Shown one piece after another: positions 16,478 to 28,636 of a DNA stretch of 34,854 nt (within the stretch, counting starts at the first letter, position 1; each line of letters starts with the position of its first letter). This DNA is from Thermodesulfobacteriota bacterium. GTDB taxonomy: Bacteria > Desulfobacterota > BSN033 > WVXP01 > G020346125. Position numbers and translations under genes: made by a program. Below the pieces are notes generated by a model. The model was not told the DNA's origin, made no database searches, and saw only the letters and a program-made list of their open reading frames with translations. The stretch is from NCBI GenBank assembly GCA_030145085.1, contig JAQYWG010000006.1, positions 3,043 through 37,896 of the forward strand. The letters are read 5' to 3'.

Positions 16478-18901
16478 GTGGAGCAAGCAAATATTCCTAT
16501 AAACATCGAAGATGAGATGAAAACCTCTTATATGCAGTATGCCATGAGCGTCATCGTGGGCCGCGCATTGCCGGACGTCCGGGATGGCCTCAAACCCGTT
16601 CACCGGCGAGCCCTATACGCCATGTATGAATTGAAAAATCATTGGGATAGACCCCACAAGAAGTCGGCCCGCGTTGTCGGCGATGTAATCGGAAAATATC
16701 ATCCCCATGGGGAAGGAGCTGTCTATGATTCCATCGTGAGAATGGCACAGGACTTCTCGTTACGCTACCCTCTGGTGGACGGGCAGGGGAACTTCGGCTC
16801 CATCGATGGGGATTCCCCTGCCGCCATGAGATATACCGAAGTGAGGATGTCCAAACTCGCTGCGGAATTGCTGGCAGATATCGACAAGGATACGGTAGGA
16901 TTTATTCCAAATTATGATGAGTCCCTCAGGGAACCCCTCATCCTACCCGCGAAATTTCCAAACCTCCTCGTCAATGGATCTTCGGGAATTGCGGTAGGGA
17001 TGGCCACGAATATTCCCCCTCATAGCCTTTTTGAAACTATTGATGCCGTCATCGCCCTCATCCGCAATCCTCAGATTGATATTCACGAGCTTTTGAAAAT
17101 AATCCCCGGCCCCGACTTTCCAACGGGAGGTCTTATCCTTGGCCACCAGGGCATTAGATCGGCATATGAAACGGGAAAAGGTATTATGAGAATAAGGGCT
17201 CGGGTTATTATAGAAAAGCCAAAAAAAACGGATCGCCCCTGTCTCGTGATCACCGAGCTTCCATACCAGGTAAATAAATCCCGCCTTATCGAGCGGATTG
17301 CCGAGTTAGTCAGGGAAAAGGTAATCGAGGGTATCTACTCCTTAAGGGATGAATCCGATCGAGAAGGCATGCGTGTCGTTATCGAATTGAAGAAAAATGA
17401 GGTTCCCCAAGTCACCCTCAACCAGCTCTTTAATCATACTCAAGTAGAGATCTCTTTCGGAATCATCATGCTCGCGGTGGTCGACAATCAGCCAAGATTA
17501 CTCAACATTAAGGATATGCTTTCCCTTTTTATCGAGCATAGGAGGAACATTGTAACAAAGAGGTGCCGATTCGAACTCGATAAGGCTGAGTCCAGGGCGC
17601 ACATCTTGGAGGGCCTAAAGCTTGCTCTTGAACGACTCGACTCCGTGATTACCATTATAAAACAATCCAAGAATCCCCAAGATGCTCGGGATGGATTAGT
17701 GAGGAAGTTGTCCTTATCCAGAGAACAGGCTCAGGCCATTTTGGACATGAGGCTCCAAAGGCTTACCGCTCTAGAGAGAGAAAAGATTTTGGAGGAATAC
17801 AAGGAGGTAATAAAGAACATTGCCCGATTGAGGGAAATTTTGGCTCACGATAACTTGATTCTCAACATCATTGTTGAGGAACTCTCGGCAATTCGGGACA
17901 AATTCAGCGATGAACGCAGAACGGAAATTATCGGGGAAATCTCGGAAATTGATCTAGAGGATATGATTGCAGAAGAGGATATGGTGGTAACGATTAGCCA
18001 CAGGGGTTATATAAAGAGAAATGCTCTTAGTCTTTACCAATCTCAGCACCGGGGGGGAAGGGGAAAAATTGGCATGACCACAAAAGAAGGAGATTTTGTG
18101 GAAAACCTGTTCATTGCTAGTACACATAGTTACATCCTCTTCTTCACCAACTATGGAAAGATTCATTGGCTTAAGGTCCATGAACTTCCCCGGGGTGCAA
18201 GGGCTTCGCGCGGGAAGGCAATAGTCAATTTACTCAATTTGGCCCCAGAGGAAAAAACTACCGCCATCCTCCCGTTAAAGGATTTTTCATCGGGGAAATA
18301 TATCGCCTTCGCAACTAAGCGGGGATTCGTCAAAAAAACGGAACTGTCAGCCTTCAGCAAACCAAGGGCGGGCGGGATCTTAGCAATCCACTTAGATCAG
18401 AACGATGAACTTATCTCCGCTAAATTAACCGAAGGAGACCAACAAATTCTTTTGGGAACTAAATCCGGAAGGGCTATACGCATGTTGGAGAAACGGATCC
18501 GCTCAATGGGAAGAACGGCAAGGGGGGTCAAGGGAATCGCTGTCAATGGGAGCGAGGTCGTGGGAATGGAAATCGTTAAAGAAGGTACAACTATTCTGAC
18601 CGTTACGGAAAACGGCTTCGGAAAACGGACAAAAACCTCTGCATATAGGACACAGAACCGGGGAGGCAAGGGAATCATTACCATCAAAACAACCGAGCGA
18701 AACGGCAGCGTAATGGGAATTAAGCAGGTTGATGATGATGATGAACTTGTCCTCATAAGCACAAAGGGTAAGATTATTCGGCTCCGGATTTCGGATATAT
18801 CCGTAATGGGGAGAAATACGCAAGGCGTTACATTGATCGGTATGGATGCTGGCGAGACTGTGGTCGGCACCGCAATATCTTCCTCAAAGGAGCTGATTTA
18901 G
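16478..18901 (+). CDS. gyrA: DNA gyrase subunit A
   Basis: 807 aa. It is the breakage-reunion subunit of gyrase, introducing negative supercoils with GyrB. The catalytic tyrosine is Y119 in AAMRYTE. The C-terminal beta-pinwheel has a GyrA-box-like QHRGGRG and a later QNRGGKG, which favours gyrase over topoisomerase IV. The quinolone-determining helix reads [10 protein letters not shown], so E. coli Asp82-Ser83 correspond to E79-G80, while Asp87 is kept (D84). GTG 16478 is preceded by GAGGAG. Position between rpmH and dnaA, apart from gyrB, is unusual. The distal end is followed by the 356-bp oriC candidate, and I see no clear terminator. Confidence 0.95.
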   Translation: MEQANIPINIEDEMKTSYMQYAMSVIVGRALPDVRDGLKPVHRRALYAMYELKNHWDRPHKKSARVVGDVIGKYHPHGEGAVYDSIVRMAQDFSLRYPLVDGQGNFGSIDGDSPAAMRYTEVRMSKLAAELLADIDKDTVGFIPNYDESLREPLILPAKFPNLLVNGSSGIAVGMATNIPPHSLFETIDAVIALIRNPQIDIHELLKIIPGPDFPTGGLILGHQGIRSAYETGKGIMRIRARVIIEKPKKTDRPCLVITELPYQVNKSRLIERIAELVREKVIEGIYSLRDESDREGMRVVIELKKNEVPQVTLNQLFNHTQVEISFGIIMLAVVDNQPRLLNIKDMLSLFIEHRRNIVTKRCRFELDKAESRAHILEGLKLALERLDSVITIIKQSKNPQDARDGLVRKLSLSREQAQAILDMRLQRLTALEREKILEEYKEVIKNIARLREILAHDNLILNIIVEELSAIRDKFSDERRTEIIGEISEIDLEDMIAEEDMVVTISHRGYIKRNALSLYQSQHRGGRGKIGMTTKEGDFVENLFIASTHSYILFFTNYGKIHWLKVHELPRGARASRGKAIVNLLNLAPEEKTTAILPLKDFSSGKYIAFATKRGFVKKTELSAFSKPRAGGILAIHLDQNDELISAKLTEGDQQILLGTKSGRAIRMLEKRIRSMGRTARGVKGIAVNGSEVVGMEIVKEGTTILTVTENGFGKRTKTSAYRTQNRGGKGIITIKTTERNGSVMGIKQVDDDDELVLISTKGKIIRLRISDISVMGRNTQGVTLIGMDAGETVVGTAISSSKELI

Positions 18902-19054
18902 AAGGGACTTTTTATTTCAGAAAGGAGAAGCACCCAGGTGTTTGTGAACCCCTGTGAGTAGATCCTTGTTTTCCTATCTGATTGAAAATAATGGTCTTTC
19001 TCAATTTCGAGGCCGGACCCTTTGGGAAATTGATAGGGGTTATTTCAAAAAGGC

Positions 19055-19083
19055 TTGATCTCCGATTTATTTTGTGGTATCTT
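19055..19083 (+). promoter_or_regulatory. Candidate dnaA promoter
   Basis: TTGATC (19055-19060) and TATCTT (19078-19083), each 4 of 6, lie exactly 17 bp apart. The leader would run through the DnaA-box palindrome, consistent with DnaA autoregulation. Confidence 0.35.
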
Positions 19084-19182
19084 GTTTATTATCCTTCTAT
19101 CCTCAAGTCCGTGCTGGGCATTCTTTAGAAATATCAGATTTCCTTTATTTATCCCTCTCTTTCTCCACAGGGAGGATTTTAC

Positions 19183-19202
19183 TTATCCACAATTGTGGAT
19201 AT
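19183..19202. promoter_or_regulatory. Palindromic DnaA-box pair
   Basis: TTATCCACAATTGTGGATAT contains an 18-bp perfect palindrome (TATCCACAA/TTGTGGATA) that joins two head-to-head DnaA boxes with a two-base spacer. It lies 55 bp before the dnaA start. Confidence 0.75.
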
Positions 19203-19257
19203 TTCTGTTGAAAACCTAAATCAGTCCCGTTTTACCTTTCATTGACCAATCCATCGT

Positions 19258-20601
19258 ATGCAACCCGTCATTATGGAAGCCATCTGGAACGCGGTCCTTA
19301 ACTATGTCAAGGATAAAGTCGCCCCTAGCGATTACCAAGTGTGGATTGAGCCCATTACTCCGCTTTCCCTTGGGGAAAAAACCATGGAGGTTGGGGTTCC
19401 AAACAAATTTTTTGAAGATTGGCTTAGGAAGAATTACCTTTTCCTCATAAGGGAAGCTTTATTGCTCGCAGTGGGGAGGGAATGTGACGTCGTTTTTAAA
19501 GTAAAAAGGAATCCTTTACCCCAAGGCACCAAAAGACCATTATCATCAATAGATAAACGAGTTCAATCAGAGCATGTTCAGTTTAATAAAAAATATACCT
19601 TTGATAATTTCGTCGTGGGACCTAGCAATCAATTCGCCAATGCTGCATGTCAGGCCGTCGCCAGCTTACCCGCAAAGAATTACAATCCTCTCTTCATTTA
19701 TGGGGGTGTCGGCCTCGGTAAAACACATCTCTTAAACGCTATTGGAAATTATCTAATACAGAATCCAATTATTCAAGATTTCAGCAAAATTTGCTATGTC
19801 TCCGCCGAGGAATTTACGAATGAGCTCATCAATTCAATCCGATATGAAAAGATGGATGAATTCCGAGAAAAATTCAGAAGCATGAACATGCTCCTCATAG
19901 ACGACATCCAATTTATTGCCGGAAAAGAGAGAACCCAGGCGGAGTTTTTTCACACGTTTAACTCTTTGTACGAAGCAAGGAGACAGATTGTAGTAACAAG
20001 CGACAAATTTCCAAGGGATATCACCGCTTTTGAAGAACGCCTTCGTTCACGATTCGAATGGGGGCTCATAGCGGACATTCAACCCCCAGACATTGAAACA
20101 AAGGTTGCAATACTGAAGAAAAAGGCTCAATTAGAAGCAATCTCAATTCCCAATGATGTGGCTTTCTTCTTGGCCTCGAATATCTCTTCTAATATAAGGG
20201 TATTGGAGGGATCCCTTATAAGAATAGTTGCTTTTTCAAACCTTACGCGAACTGATATAACATTGGATTTGGCAAAGGATGTTTTAAAAAATATTATCAA
20301 AACAGAGGAAAAACCTGTTCCCATTGAATCTATTCAAAAGGCCGTTGCTTCTCATTTTAATCTCAAGGTTTCGGATTTGAAGGCTAAAAGGAAAACCAAG
20401 CAGATTGTTCTTGCACGGCAAATAGCAATATATCTGTCCAGGAGACTCACTAAATCCTCCCTCGTTGAAATAGGTGAACGTTTTGGAGGAAAGGATCATT
20501 CAACAATTTTACACGCGATTAATAAGATTAAGGAACAAATGCAAATTGATCAAAAGATTGTCCAAATCATTCAGAGAATTGAATCAAGACTAAACACCTA
20601 A
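19258..20601 (+). CDS. dnaA: Chromosomal replication initiator protein DnaA
   Basis: 447 aa. It binds DnaA boxes, melts oriC and recruits the helicase. Domain I (about 6-80) has the KxxxSxxxYQVWIEP pattern. A short linker (85-110) precedes the AAA+ module: Walker A GGVGLGKTH near 149-157, Walker B LLIDDIQF, and sensor/arginine-finger region LRSRFEWGL. The C-terminal domain IV helix-turn-helix ends in the signature GGKDHSTILHA. The track start ATG 19258 lacks a ribosome site. ATG 19273 (MEAIWNAVL), five codons later, matches the usual N-terminus equally well. Confidence 0.97.
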   Translation: MQPVIMEAIWNAVLNYVKDKVAPSDYQVWIEPITPLSLGEKTMEVGVPNKFFEDWLRKNYLFLIREALLLAVGRECDVVFKVKRNPLPQGTKRPLSSIDKRVQSEHVQFNKKYTFDNFVVGPSNQFANAACQAVASLPAKNYNPLFIYGGVGLGKTHLLNAIGNYLIQNPIIQDFSKICYVSAEEFTNELINSIRYEKMDEFREKFRSMNMLLIDDIQFIAGKERTQAEFFHTFNSLYEARRQIVVTSDKFPRDITAFEERLRSRFEWGLIADIQPPDIETKVAILKKKAQLEAISIPNDVAFFLASNISSNIRVLEGSLIRIVAFSNLTRTDITLDLAKDVLKNIIKTEEKPVPIESIQKAVASHFNLKVSDLKAKRKTKQIVLARQIAIYLSRRLTKSSLVEIGERFGGKDHSTILHAINKIKEQMQIDQKIVQIIQRIESRLNT

Positions 20602-20720
20602 AAGATTTTTACAATTCTCTTACACTGAAAAACTTTTATTTATCAACTACTTATATTACTTTTAAACAATTCTACGATCTTATATTACTATTATTATAAG
20701 AATATATAAGGAGGTTAATA
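20602..20720. other. A+T-rich dnaA-dnaN spacer, possible DNA-unwinding element / dnaN promoter
   Basis: 119 bp with 23 G/C by my count (about 81% A+T), far above the surrounding sequence. It contains runs such as TATTACTATTATTATAAG and ends with AAGGAGG, the dnaN ribosome site. One weak DnaA-box-like TTATCAACT (7/9) is present. It could be the melting region of a bipartite origin or simply the dnaN promoter region. Confidence 0.45.
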
Positions 20721-21833
20721 ATGGAATTCCAAATTGAAAAGAAACACTTTTCGCAATCTCTCAGTATCCTCCAAGGAATTGTTGAAAGACGGAGTAGTAT
20801 TCCTGCTCTAGGCAATATCCTCATGGAATCGGAGAATAATCAACTCCGTCTATCTACAACTGATCTTGAAACTGCCTTAATCTGCGATCTTTCCTGTTCG
20901 CTTAAACAAGAAGGGAAAATTTGTGTGTCTGCGCGAAAACTGTATGATATCATTAGGGAACTTCCCGACACGGAAATTTCTATAGAGGGAATGGAAAACA
21001 ATTGGGCAAAAATAACTTGTCAAAATGCGATCTTTAACCTGAGTGGGCTTGATCCGATGGAGTTTCCCACTTTGCCATCATACTCCGATGATGCTCTTAT
21101 TGTAATAAAATCATTTGATTTGAGGGAAATGATCGACAAAGTTATTTTTGCTGCGTCAACAGAGGAATCGAGATATAATCTCAATGGAATCTTCTTTGAA
21201 GTCAATGCTTCCGGGGATAAAAATATTGCGAAAATGGTAGCGACGGATGGCCACAGGCTTGCTCTCATTGAGAGAGAAAGTCCGGAATTCTCAGGTATTG
21301 AAAAAGGAGTAATAATTCCGAAAAGGGGCTTAAACGAGGTTAAAAAAATAGTCGCCGAAAATCCAGGAGAAATGAGAATCGCTATAAGTGAAAATAGTTT
21401 TGTACTCAAAGCGGGTCCATTTGTTGTAATCATTCGGTTGATCGATGGGGAATTTCCGGATTATAAACAGGTGATACCAACAGAGAATGACAAAACACTA
21501 AAGTTGAGCAACAGAGAGTTTTCCTCTTGTTTGCGGAGGATATCTGCGATATCTACTGATAGGGTTGAAGGGATAAAGTTTAGCCTTAAACAAGGGGCTA
21601 TAGAATTGTACTCTTCTACTCAAGATATCGGTAATGCAAAAGAGGTATTTCCAGCAATTTATGACGGAAGCGAGGTAAATGTTGGGTTTAACGCAAGATA
21701 TATTCTTGATGCCCTAAATGCAATCGATGAAGACGAAATTTTGATGGAATTAAAGGACGAAACAAACGCGGCTGTTATCAAGCCAGCCATTGGAGAAAAT
21801 TCCTTATATGTAGTCATGCCAATGAGGGTTTAA
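20721..21833 (+). CDS. dnaN: DNA polymerase III sliding clamp, beta subunit
   Basis: 370 aa, standard length for the three-domain clamp that tethers polymerase III to DNA. The ends are typical: MEFQIEKKHFSQSL... at the start, and the C-terminal VVMPMRV matching the usual MPMRL/MPVRI ending that forms the protein-binding cleft. LMATDGHRLAL-like text is present (MVATDGHRLALIE). AAGGAGG precedes the ATG. gyrB starts 3 bp after its stop, with no recF between them. Confidence 0.97.
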   Translation: MEFQIEKKHFSQSLSILQGIVERRSSIPALGNILMESENNQLRLSTTDLETALICDLSCSLKQEGKICVSARKLYDIIRELPDTEISIEGMENNWAKITCQNAIFNLSGLDPMEFPTLPSYSDDALIVIKSFDLREMIDKVIFAASTEESRYNLNGIFFEVNASGDKNIAKMVATDGHRLALIERESPEFSGIEKGVIIPKRGLNEVKKIVAENPGEMRIAISENSFVLKAGPFVVIIRLIDGEFPDYKQVIPTENDKTLKLSNREFSSCLRRISAISTDRVEGIKFSLKQGAIELYSSTQDIGNAKEVFPAIYDGSEVNVGFNARYILDALNAIDEDEILMELKDETNAAVIKPAIGENSLYVVMPMRV

Positions 21834-24245
<2,412 letters not shown>

Positions 24246-24290
24246 GGAAAACGTTCCAACGTAACTCCCACCTGGAACAATTCGAAGGAA

Positions 24291-24944
24291 ATGTTGACCA
24301 TTGGATTGACAGGAGGCATTGCCAGTGGCAAAAGTACCGTATCTATGGAATTTGAGAAGTTGGGCGCCATTGTTATTGATGCTGATCAAATCGCAAGGGA
24401 ATTGATCCGCCCCCATGAACCCCTTTGGAGGGAGATTATCGCCTACTTCGGGAGGGAGATTCAGAGAGAGGACTTGACCATTGATCGGTTTAGATTGGGC
24501 GAAAAGGTCTTTGCCGATGAAGCCGAAAGGGCAGTATTAAATAAAATGATACATCCCGAAATTAAGAGGGAGATAGACAGGAGGCTTAAAGAGATTGGGA
24601 AAGAGCATCCCGATGCGGTGGTCTTGGTCGATGCCGCCCTGTTAATCGAAACGGGAACCTTCAGGGAAATGGACAAAATAATCGTTGTTTCGGCCAGTAA
24701 AAGAAACCAGATAGAACGGTTGATGGATAGAAATAGTCTCAGCATAGAAGCGGCGAAGGGTCGGATAAGGGCACAGATGCCGTTAGAGGAGAAACGGAAG
24801 TACGCCGACTATGTGATAAATACGGACGGATCCCGGGAAGAAATAAGGAAACAGGTGAGAAGGGTTCATGAGAAATTGATGGCGATAAGGGCAAAAGGGG
24901 GCGTTTCATCACAGTGTTCCCATGCCCCAACTCGGAACGACTAA
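24291..24944 (+). CDS. coaE: Dephospho-CoA kinase
   Basis: 217 aa. It catalyses the last step of coenzyme A synthesis, phosphorylating the 3'-OH of dephospho-CoA. The P-loop is [14 protein letters not shown] at residues 5-18, followed by [10 protein letters not shown]. The substrate/lid region has [10 protein letters not shown] and [12 protein letters not shown]. The last ~15 residues ([10 protein letters not shown]) are a non-conserved tail. It begins 45 bp after gyrB on the same strand. Its stop lies 23 bp before the rho ATG, and the two probably share a transcript. Confidence 0.95.
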   Translation: MLTIGLTGGIASGKSTVSMEFEKLGAIVIDADQIARELIRPHEPLWREIIAYFGREIQREDLTIDRFRLGEKVFADEAERAVLNKMIHPEIKREIDRRLKEIGKEHPDAVVLVDAALLIETGTFREMDKIIVVSASKRNQIERLMDRNSLSIEAAKGRIRAQMPLEEKRKYADYVINTDGSREEIRKQVRRVHEKLMAIRAKGGVSSQCSHAPTRND

Positions 24945-24967
24945 AGATGAGGGTAAAGGAGCAACAG

Positions 24968-26218
24968 ATGAATTTGAATGAGTTAAAAAAGAAGAAGATT
25001 GGAGAACTCACAGAAATCGCCAAAGAGCTCAAGGTAGAAGGTGCTGGTGGAATGGTGAAGCAAGAGCTTATTTTCTCCGTTTTGCAGGCTCAAACGGCAA
25101 AAAATGGTTTGATTTATGGGGAGGGAGTTCTGGAAATTCTGCCCGACGGATTCGGGTTCTTAAGGGCCCCCGATTACAGCTATTTGCCCGGACCTGACGA
25201 CATTTATATCTCACCTTCCCAGATACGGCGATTCAACTTGAGAACGGGAGATACGGTATCGGGACAGATTAGGCCGCCGAAGGATACGGAGAGATATTTT
25301 GCAATGCTCAAGGTTGAGGCCGTCAATTTCGAAAATCCAGAGGTGGCAAGGGAGAAGATTCTCTTCGATAATCTGACTCCCATGTATCCCGAAGAAAGGA
25401 TTAAATTGGAGACGGGCGAACCGGAAAACCTTTCCGCGAGGGTAATGGACCTACTCACCCCGATTGGTAAAGGACAGAGAGGATTAATCGTCTCGGCACC
25501 AAGGACGGGGAAAACGATGCTCTTGCAGAATATCGCCAACAGCATTACCAAAAATCATCCGGAGATCATCTTAATTGTATTGCTCATCGACGAGAGGCCC
25601 GAAGAGGTGACGGATATGGAACGATCGGTTGATGGAGAGGTGGTTAGCTCGACTTTCGATGAACCAGCCCAGAGACATGTCCAGGTGGCGGATATGGTCA
25701 TTGAGAAGGGAAGGAGATTGGTAGAACATCATAAAGACGTGGTAATCCTCTTGGATAGCATTACGAGATTGGCACGGGCCCATAATGCCGTCGTTCCCCC
25801 CAGCGGAAAGGTCCTTTCTGGCGGGGTGGATTCCAATGCCCTTCACCGGCCGAAACGATTTTTCGGAGCAGCAAGAAATATCGAGGAGGGGGGGAGTTTG
25901 ACGATAATCGCAACGGCCCTGGTCGACACGGGCAGTCGAATGGATGAGGTTATCTTTGAGGAATTTAAGGGAACGGGGAATATGGAGATTCTCCTAGACA
26001 GACGATTGGTTGACCGAAGGGTTTTTCCCGCCATCGACATTCAACGTTCAGGAACGCGAAAGGAGGAACTCCTCTTGGACGAAAATGACCTGAATAGAGT
26101 TTGGCTTTTACGAAAGGTATTTCAACCGATGAATACCGTGGAGAGCATGGAATTTCTGCAGGAGAAGATGAGGGATACCCGGAACAACAGGGAGTTTCTT
26201 GATAACATGAATCAATAG
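24968..26218 (+). CDS. rho: Transcription termination factor Rho
   Basis: 416 aa from ATG 24968. The track's 24914 start overlaps coaE and adds non-conserved residues, whereas the chosen ATG has AAGGAG six bases upstream and gives [21 protein letters not shown], the Rho N-terminal helix domain. The RNA-binding cold-shock-like domain includes [28 protein letters not shown]. Walker A is APRTGKT, Q-loop region [12 protein letters not shown], and the R-loop/arginine-finger region [10 protein letters not shown]. It is the hexameric RNA helicase that ends transcription. It has no N-terminal insertion, unlike the long actinobacterial type. Confidence 0.97.
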   Translation: MNLNELKKKKIGELTEIAKELKVEGAGGMVKQELIFSVLQAQTAKNGLIYGEGVLEILPDGFGFLRAPDYSYLPGPDDIYISPSQIRRFNLRTGDTVSGQIRPPKDTERYFAMLKVEAVNFENPEVAREKILFDNLTPMYPEERIKLETGEPENLSARVMDLLTPIGKGQRGLIVSAPRTGKTMLLQNIANSITKNHPEIILIVLLIDERPEEVTDMERSVDGEVVSSTFDEPAQRHVQVADMVIEKGRRLVEHHKDVVILLDSITRLARAHNAVVPPSGKVLSGGVDSNALHRPKRFFGAARNIEEGGSLTIIATALVDTGSRMDEVIFEEFKGTGNMEILLDRRLVDRRVFPAIDIQRSGTRKEELLLDENDLNRVWLLRKVFQPMNTVESMEFLQEKMRDTRNNREFLDNMNQ

Positions 26219-26240
26219 AGCTATGAGAGGCGGAAAAGGG

Positions 26241-26268
26241 TTGAAATAGCCGGCTTATTTGATATAGT
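26241..26268 (+). promoter_or_regulatory. Sigma70-type promoter before rpmE
   Basis: TTGAAA (26241-26246, 5/6) and TATAGT (26263-26268, 5/6) are 16 bp apart. The start would be near 26275, 27 bp before the rpmE ATG. It probably drives rpmE-prfA-prmC-murA and beyond, separately from rho. Confidence 0.6.
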
Positions 26269-26301
26269 AACACGCGTTTCAATTCCATATGGAGGAGACG
26301 A

Positions 26302-26529
26302 ATGAAAAAGGAGATTCACCCAAAGTTATTTAAAACCACCATCCGCTGCGCATGCGGAGCTACCCTTGAAACTATGACCACGAAGGAAAAGATTAGGGTC
26401 GAGATCTGTTCCCAATGCAACCCGTTCTTTACCGGGAAACAGAAATTCCTCGATTCGGCGGGGAGGATCGAGAAGTTTGAGAGAAAGTATGCGAATACAG
26501 GGGAGAAAAAGCCGCGGAAGAGCAAGTAA
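26302..26529 (+). CDS. rpmE: 50S ribosomal protein bL31
   Basis: 75 aa. It is a zinc-ribbon form of bL31: CAC at 16-18 and CSQC further on, followed by [20 protein letters not shown] (usual text HPFYTGKQ). The C+ type is used when zinc is sufficient. The basic tail GEKKPRKSK is typical. The ribosome site GGAGGA is five bases before the ATG. Next to rho and prfA, as in many Proteobacteria-related genomes. Confidence 0.96.
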   Translation: MKKEIHPKLFKTTIRCACGATLETMTTKEKIRVEICSQCNPFFTGKQKFLDSAGRIEKFERKYANTGEKKPRKSK

Positions 26530-26593
26530 GATTGGGAAAGGGTTGGATCATCCCTCCGCCCACGTATTTCCGGCTTGAGATGGAGTGGAAATA

Positions 26594-27679
26594 ATGCAAC
26601 AAATGCTTGAAGAAGTCGAGCAGCGTTTTGCTGAATTGGATCGGATGCTGGGCGACCCAGAGATTACCAGGGACCAGAAAAGGCTTCATAAGATCGCGAA
26701 AGAACACGCTGATCTAAGGAAGGTTGTTGATTTTTATCGGAAATTGAAGAGATTGGAAGCAGAGATCGAGGAGAATAGACACCTGCTTTCGGAAAAGGAT
26801 GAAGAGATCAAGAAATTGGCAAAGGAGGAGATTAACTACCTCACTCAGGAGAGAGAGAGAGTCGAGGGAGAAATAAAGAACTCCCTCATACCGAAAGATC
26901 CCAATGATGAGAAAAATATACTTATCGAAATTCGCGCGGGAACAGGAGGAGATGAAGCTGGCTTATTCGCCTCCGATATGTTTCGCATGTATGCTAAATT
27001 CGCCGAAGTGAACGGGTGGAAAGTTGATATTCTCAGTCGAAATTTTACCGGAGTCGGAGGATTTAAGGAGATTATTGCATTGATTGAAGGGGATAAGGTC
27101 TATAGTAAGCTGAAGTTCGAAAGTGGCGTCCATCGCGTACAGAGGATTCCGGAAACGGAGTCTCAGGGGAGAATACATACCTCGGCGGTTACGGTAGCTG
27201 TTTTACCAGAAGCCGAGGAGATTGAGGTTGAGATTGATCCGGATGACCTGAGGATAGATGTCTTTCGATCTTCCGGCCCCGGAGGACAGAGCGTCAACAC
27301 AACGGACTCGGCAGTTCGTATAAGCCATATTCCCACCGGGCTGGTGGTAACCTGTCAAGATGAGAAATCGCAACACAAGAATAAGGCCAAGGCGATGAAG
27401 GTTTTAAGGGCCAAGCTCCTCGATAAGTTCGAGAGGGATCAGCAAAGGGAGATATCGGAGAAGAGGAGAGGTCTCGTGGGAAGTGGCGATCGATCCGAGC
27501 GTATCAGGACGTATAATTTCCCCCAGGGAAGAGTGACGGATCATCGGATCGGTTTGACCTTGTATAGACTGGACGAGATCTTGGAGGGCCATATCCAAGA
27601 GCTGATCAGCTCTCTCAATGCCCACTACCAAGCAGAAGCCCTTCGAGGTCAACAGGCGGAAAGAAAACCGAGTTCATGA
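26594..27679 (+). CDS. prfA: Peptide chain release factor 1
   Basis: 361 aa from ATG 26594; the track begins three codons earlier at GTG 26585. I prefer the ATG because GGAG lies 8 bases before it. It releases the peptide at UAA and UAG codons. The class I signature GGQ is in [17 protein letters not shown]. The stop-codon-reading tripeptide region is [14 protein letters not shown] (PxT form), which identifies RF1 rather than RF2. The N-terminal coiled-coil domain is complete. Its modifying enzyme prmC follows immediately. Confidence 0.97.
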   Translation: MQQMLEEVEQRFAELDRMLGDPEITRDQKRLHKIAKEHADLRKVVDFYRKLKRLEAEIEENRHLLSEKDEEIKKLAKEEINYLTQERERVEGEIKNSLIPKDPNDEKNILIEIRAGTGGDEAGLFASDMFRMYAKFAEVNGWKVDILSRNFTGVGGFKEIIALIEGDKVYSKLKFESGVHRVQRIPETESQGRIHTSAVTVAVLPEAEEIEVEIDPDDLRIDVFRSSGPGGQSVNTTDSAVRISHIPTGLVVTCQDEKSQHKNKAKAMKVLRAKLLDKFERDQQREISEKRRGLVGSGDRSERIRTYNFPQGRVTDHRIGLTLYRLDEILEGHIQELISSLNAHYQAEALRGQQAERKPSS

Positions 27680-27731
27680 TCTGCAACTTTTCAGATTACC
27701 TTCCGAATCCACTGTTAAACACGTCCTTATC

Positions 27732-28607
27732 ATGTCAAAGGCCGAGCGGACCATTTCAGGGGCATTAAATTGGGGAACCCGCCTCCTCAGGAGAAGGGGG
27801 ATCGAAACCCCCCGGGTGAATGCAGAACTTCTCTTGAGAAAAGCCCTGGGGATCGATCACGTCGAGGTATATCTTTACAACGATCGGGTCCTAACCCAGC
27901 CCCAGTTCACCTCCTATAAATCCCTGATGGATAAGAGAATCAAGGGTGAACCGACCCAGTATATTCTCGGGAGCCGGGAGTTTTGGTCGTTGGACATTAG
28001 GGTGACCCCCGAGGTCCTCATCCCGAGGCCCGAGACGGAGCTCCTGGTGGAGGAGACGCTGAAGATATTCAGCGACAAAAGAGACCTCAGCCTCCGTTTC
28101 TTAGAGGTGGGGACGGGGAGTGGGGCAATTGCCATTGCGTTGGCAACGGAGCTAGAGAGGTGTTTTATTTTGGCAGAGGATATATCTTGGAGGGCCCTTC
28201 TTGTTGCGAGGGAGAATGCCAGGATTCAGGGGGTATCGGGGAACATCCATTTTTTTGCTGGAGACCTTTTTTCGTCCCTTAGGGAGGGCAGCTCCCATTT
28301 CGATTTGATTCTATCCAATCCACCCTATGTTCCGAGTACAAAGATAGGAACTCTACCGAAGGAGATAGCGGAATTCGAACCCAGAATCGCCCTGGATGGT
28401 GGTCCCGATGGGCTCGAACTTTTCAGGAGAATAGTCATGGAATCTGGATCATTTCTCAAGGATGGGGGGTGGTTGATGCTGGAATGTGGTGAAGGTCAAG
28501 GGGAAACTGTTGCGGAGATGATTCGGAATACCGGTTTTTTCGCATCCCCTTGCATCATTAAGGATCACTCGGGGGTAGATAGGGTTATTCGGGCTCGCAA
28601 GGGATGA
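27732..28607 (+). CDS. prmC: Release factor glutamine methyltransferase
   Basis: 291 aa from ATG 27732. The track's 27618 start overlaps the prfA end by 62 bases and adds 38 residues with no family resemblance. PrmC methylates the glutamine of the GGQ motif in RF1 and RF2 using SAM. It has the N-terminal helical domain (RTISGALNWGTRLL), a SAM-binding strand EVGTGSGAIAIALA, and the catalytic NPPY (ILSNPPYVP). There is no good ribosome site before 27732, so translational coupling to prfA is plausible. Confidence 0.94.
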   Translation: MSKAERTISGALNWGTRLLRRRGIETPRVNAELLLRKALGIDHVEVYLYNDRVLTQPQFTSYKSLMDKRIKGEPTQYILGSREFWSLDIRVTPEVLIPRPETELLVEETLKIFSDKRDLSLRFLEVGTGSGAIAIALATELERCFILAEDISWRALLVARENARIQGVSGNIHFFAGDLFSSLREGSSHFDLILSNPPYVPSTKIGTLPKEIAEFEPRIALDGGPDGLELFRRIVMESGSFLKDGGWLMLECGEGQGETVAEMIRNTGFFASPCIIKDHSGVDRVIRARKG

Positions 28608-28636
28608 AGAAGGCGTGATTCAAGGGGAGGGCCGGT

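Larger units (their letters stand above)
18902..19257. other. oriC: Probable oriC (gyrA-dnaA intergenic region)
   Basis: 356 bp, no gene. DnaA boxes: TTCTCCACA (19161-19169, 8/9), TTATCCACA (19183-19191, perfect) and inverted ATATCCACA (19202-19194, 8/9). The last two are fused into one palindrome. A moderately A+T-rich tract with TTTATTTTGTGG and TTTATTATCC lies to the left. Location directly upstream of dnaA is typical of bacterial origins, and gene orientation supports it. The exact extent is undefined. Confidence 0.65.

Noticed and set aside
18943-18962. Imperfect hairpin CAGGTGTT...AACCCCTG after gyrA
   Set aside because: Mismatched stem without a following T-run; not a credible intrinsic terminator.
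24254-24280. GTTCCA...TGGAAC dyad between gyrB and coaE
   Set aside because: Only 6-bp arms with a wide spacer and no U-tract; neither a convincing terminator nor an operator.
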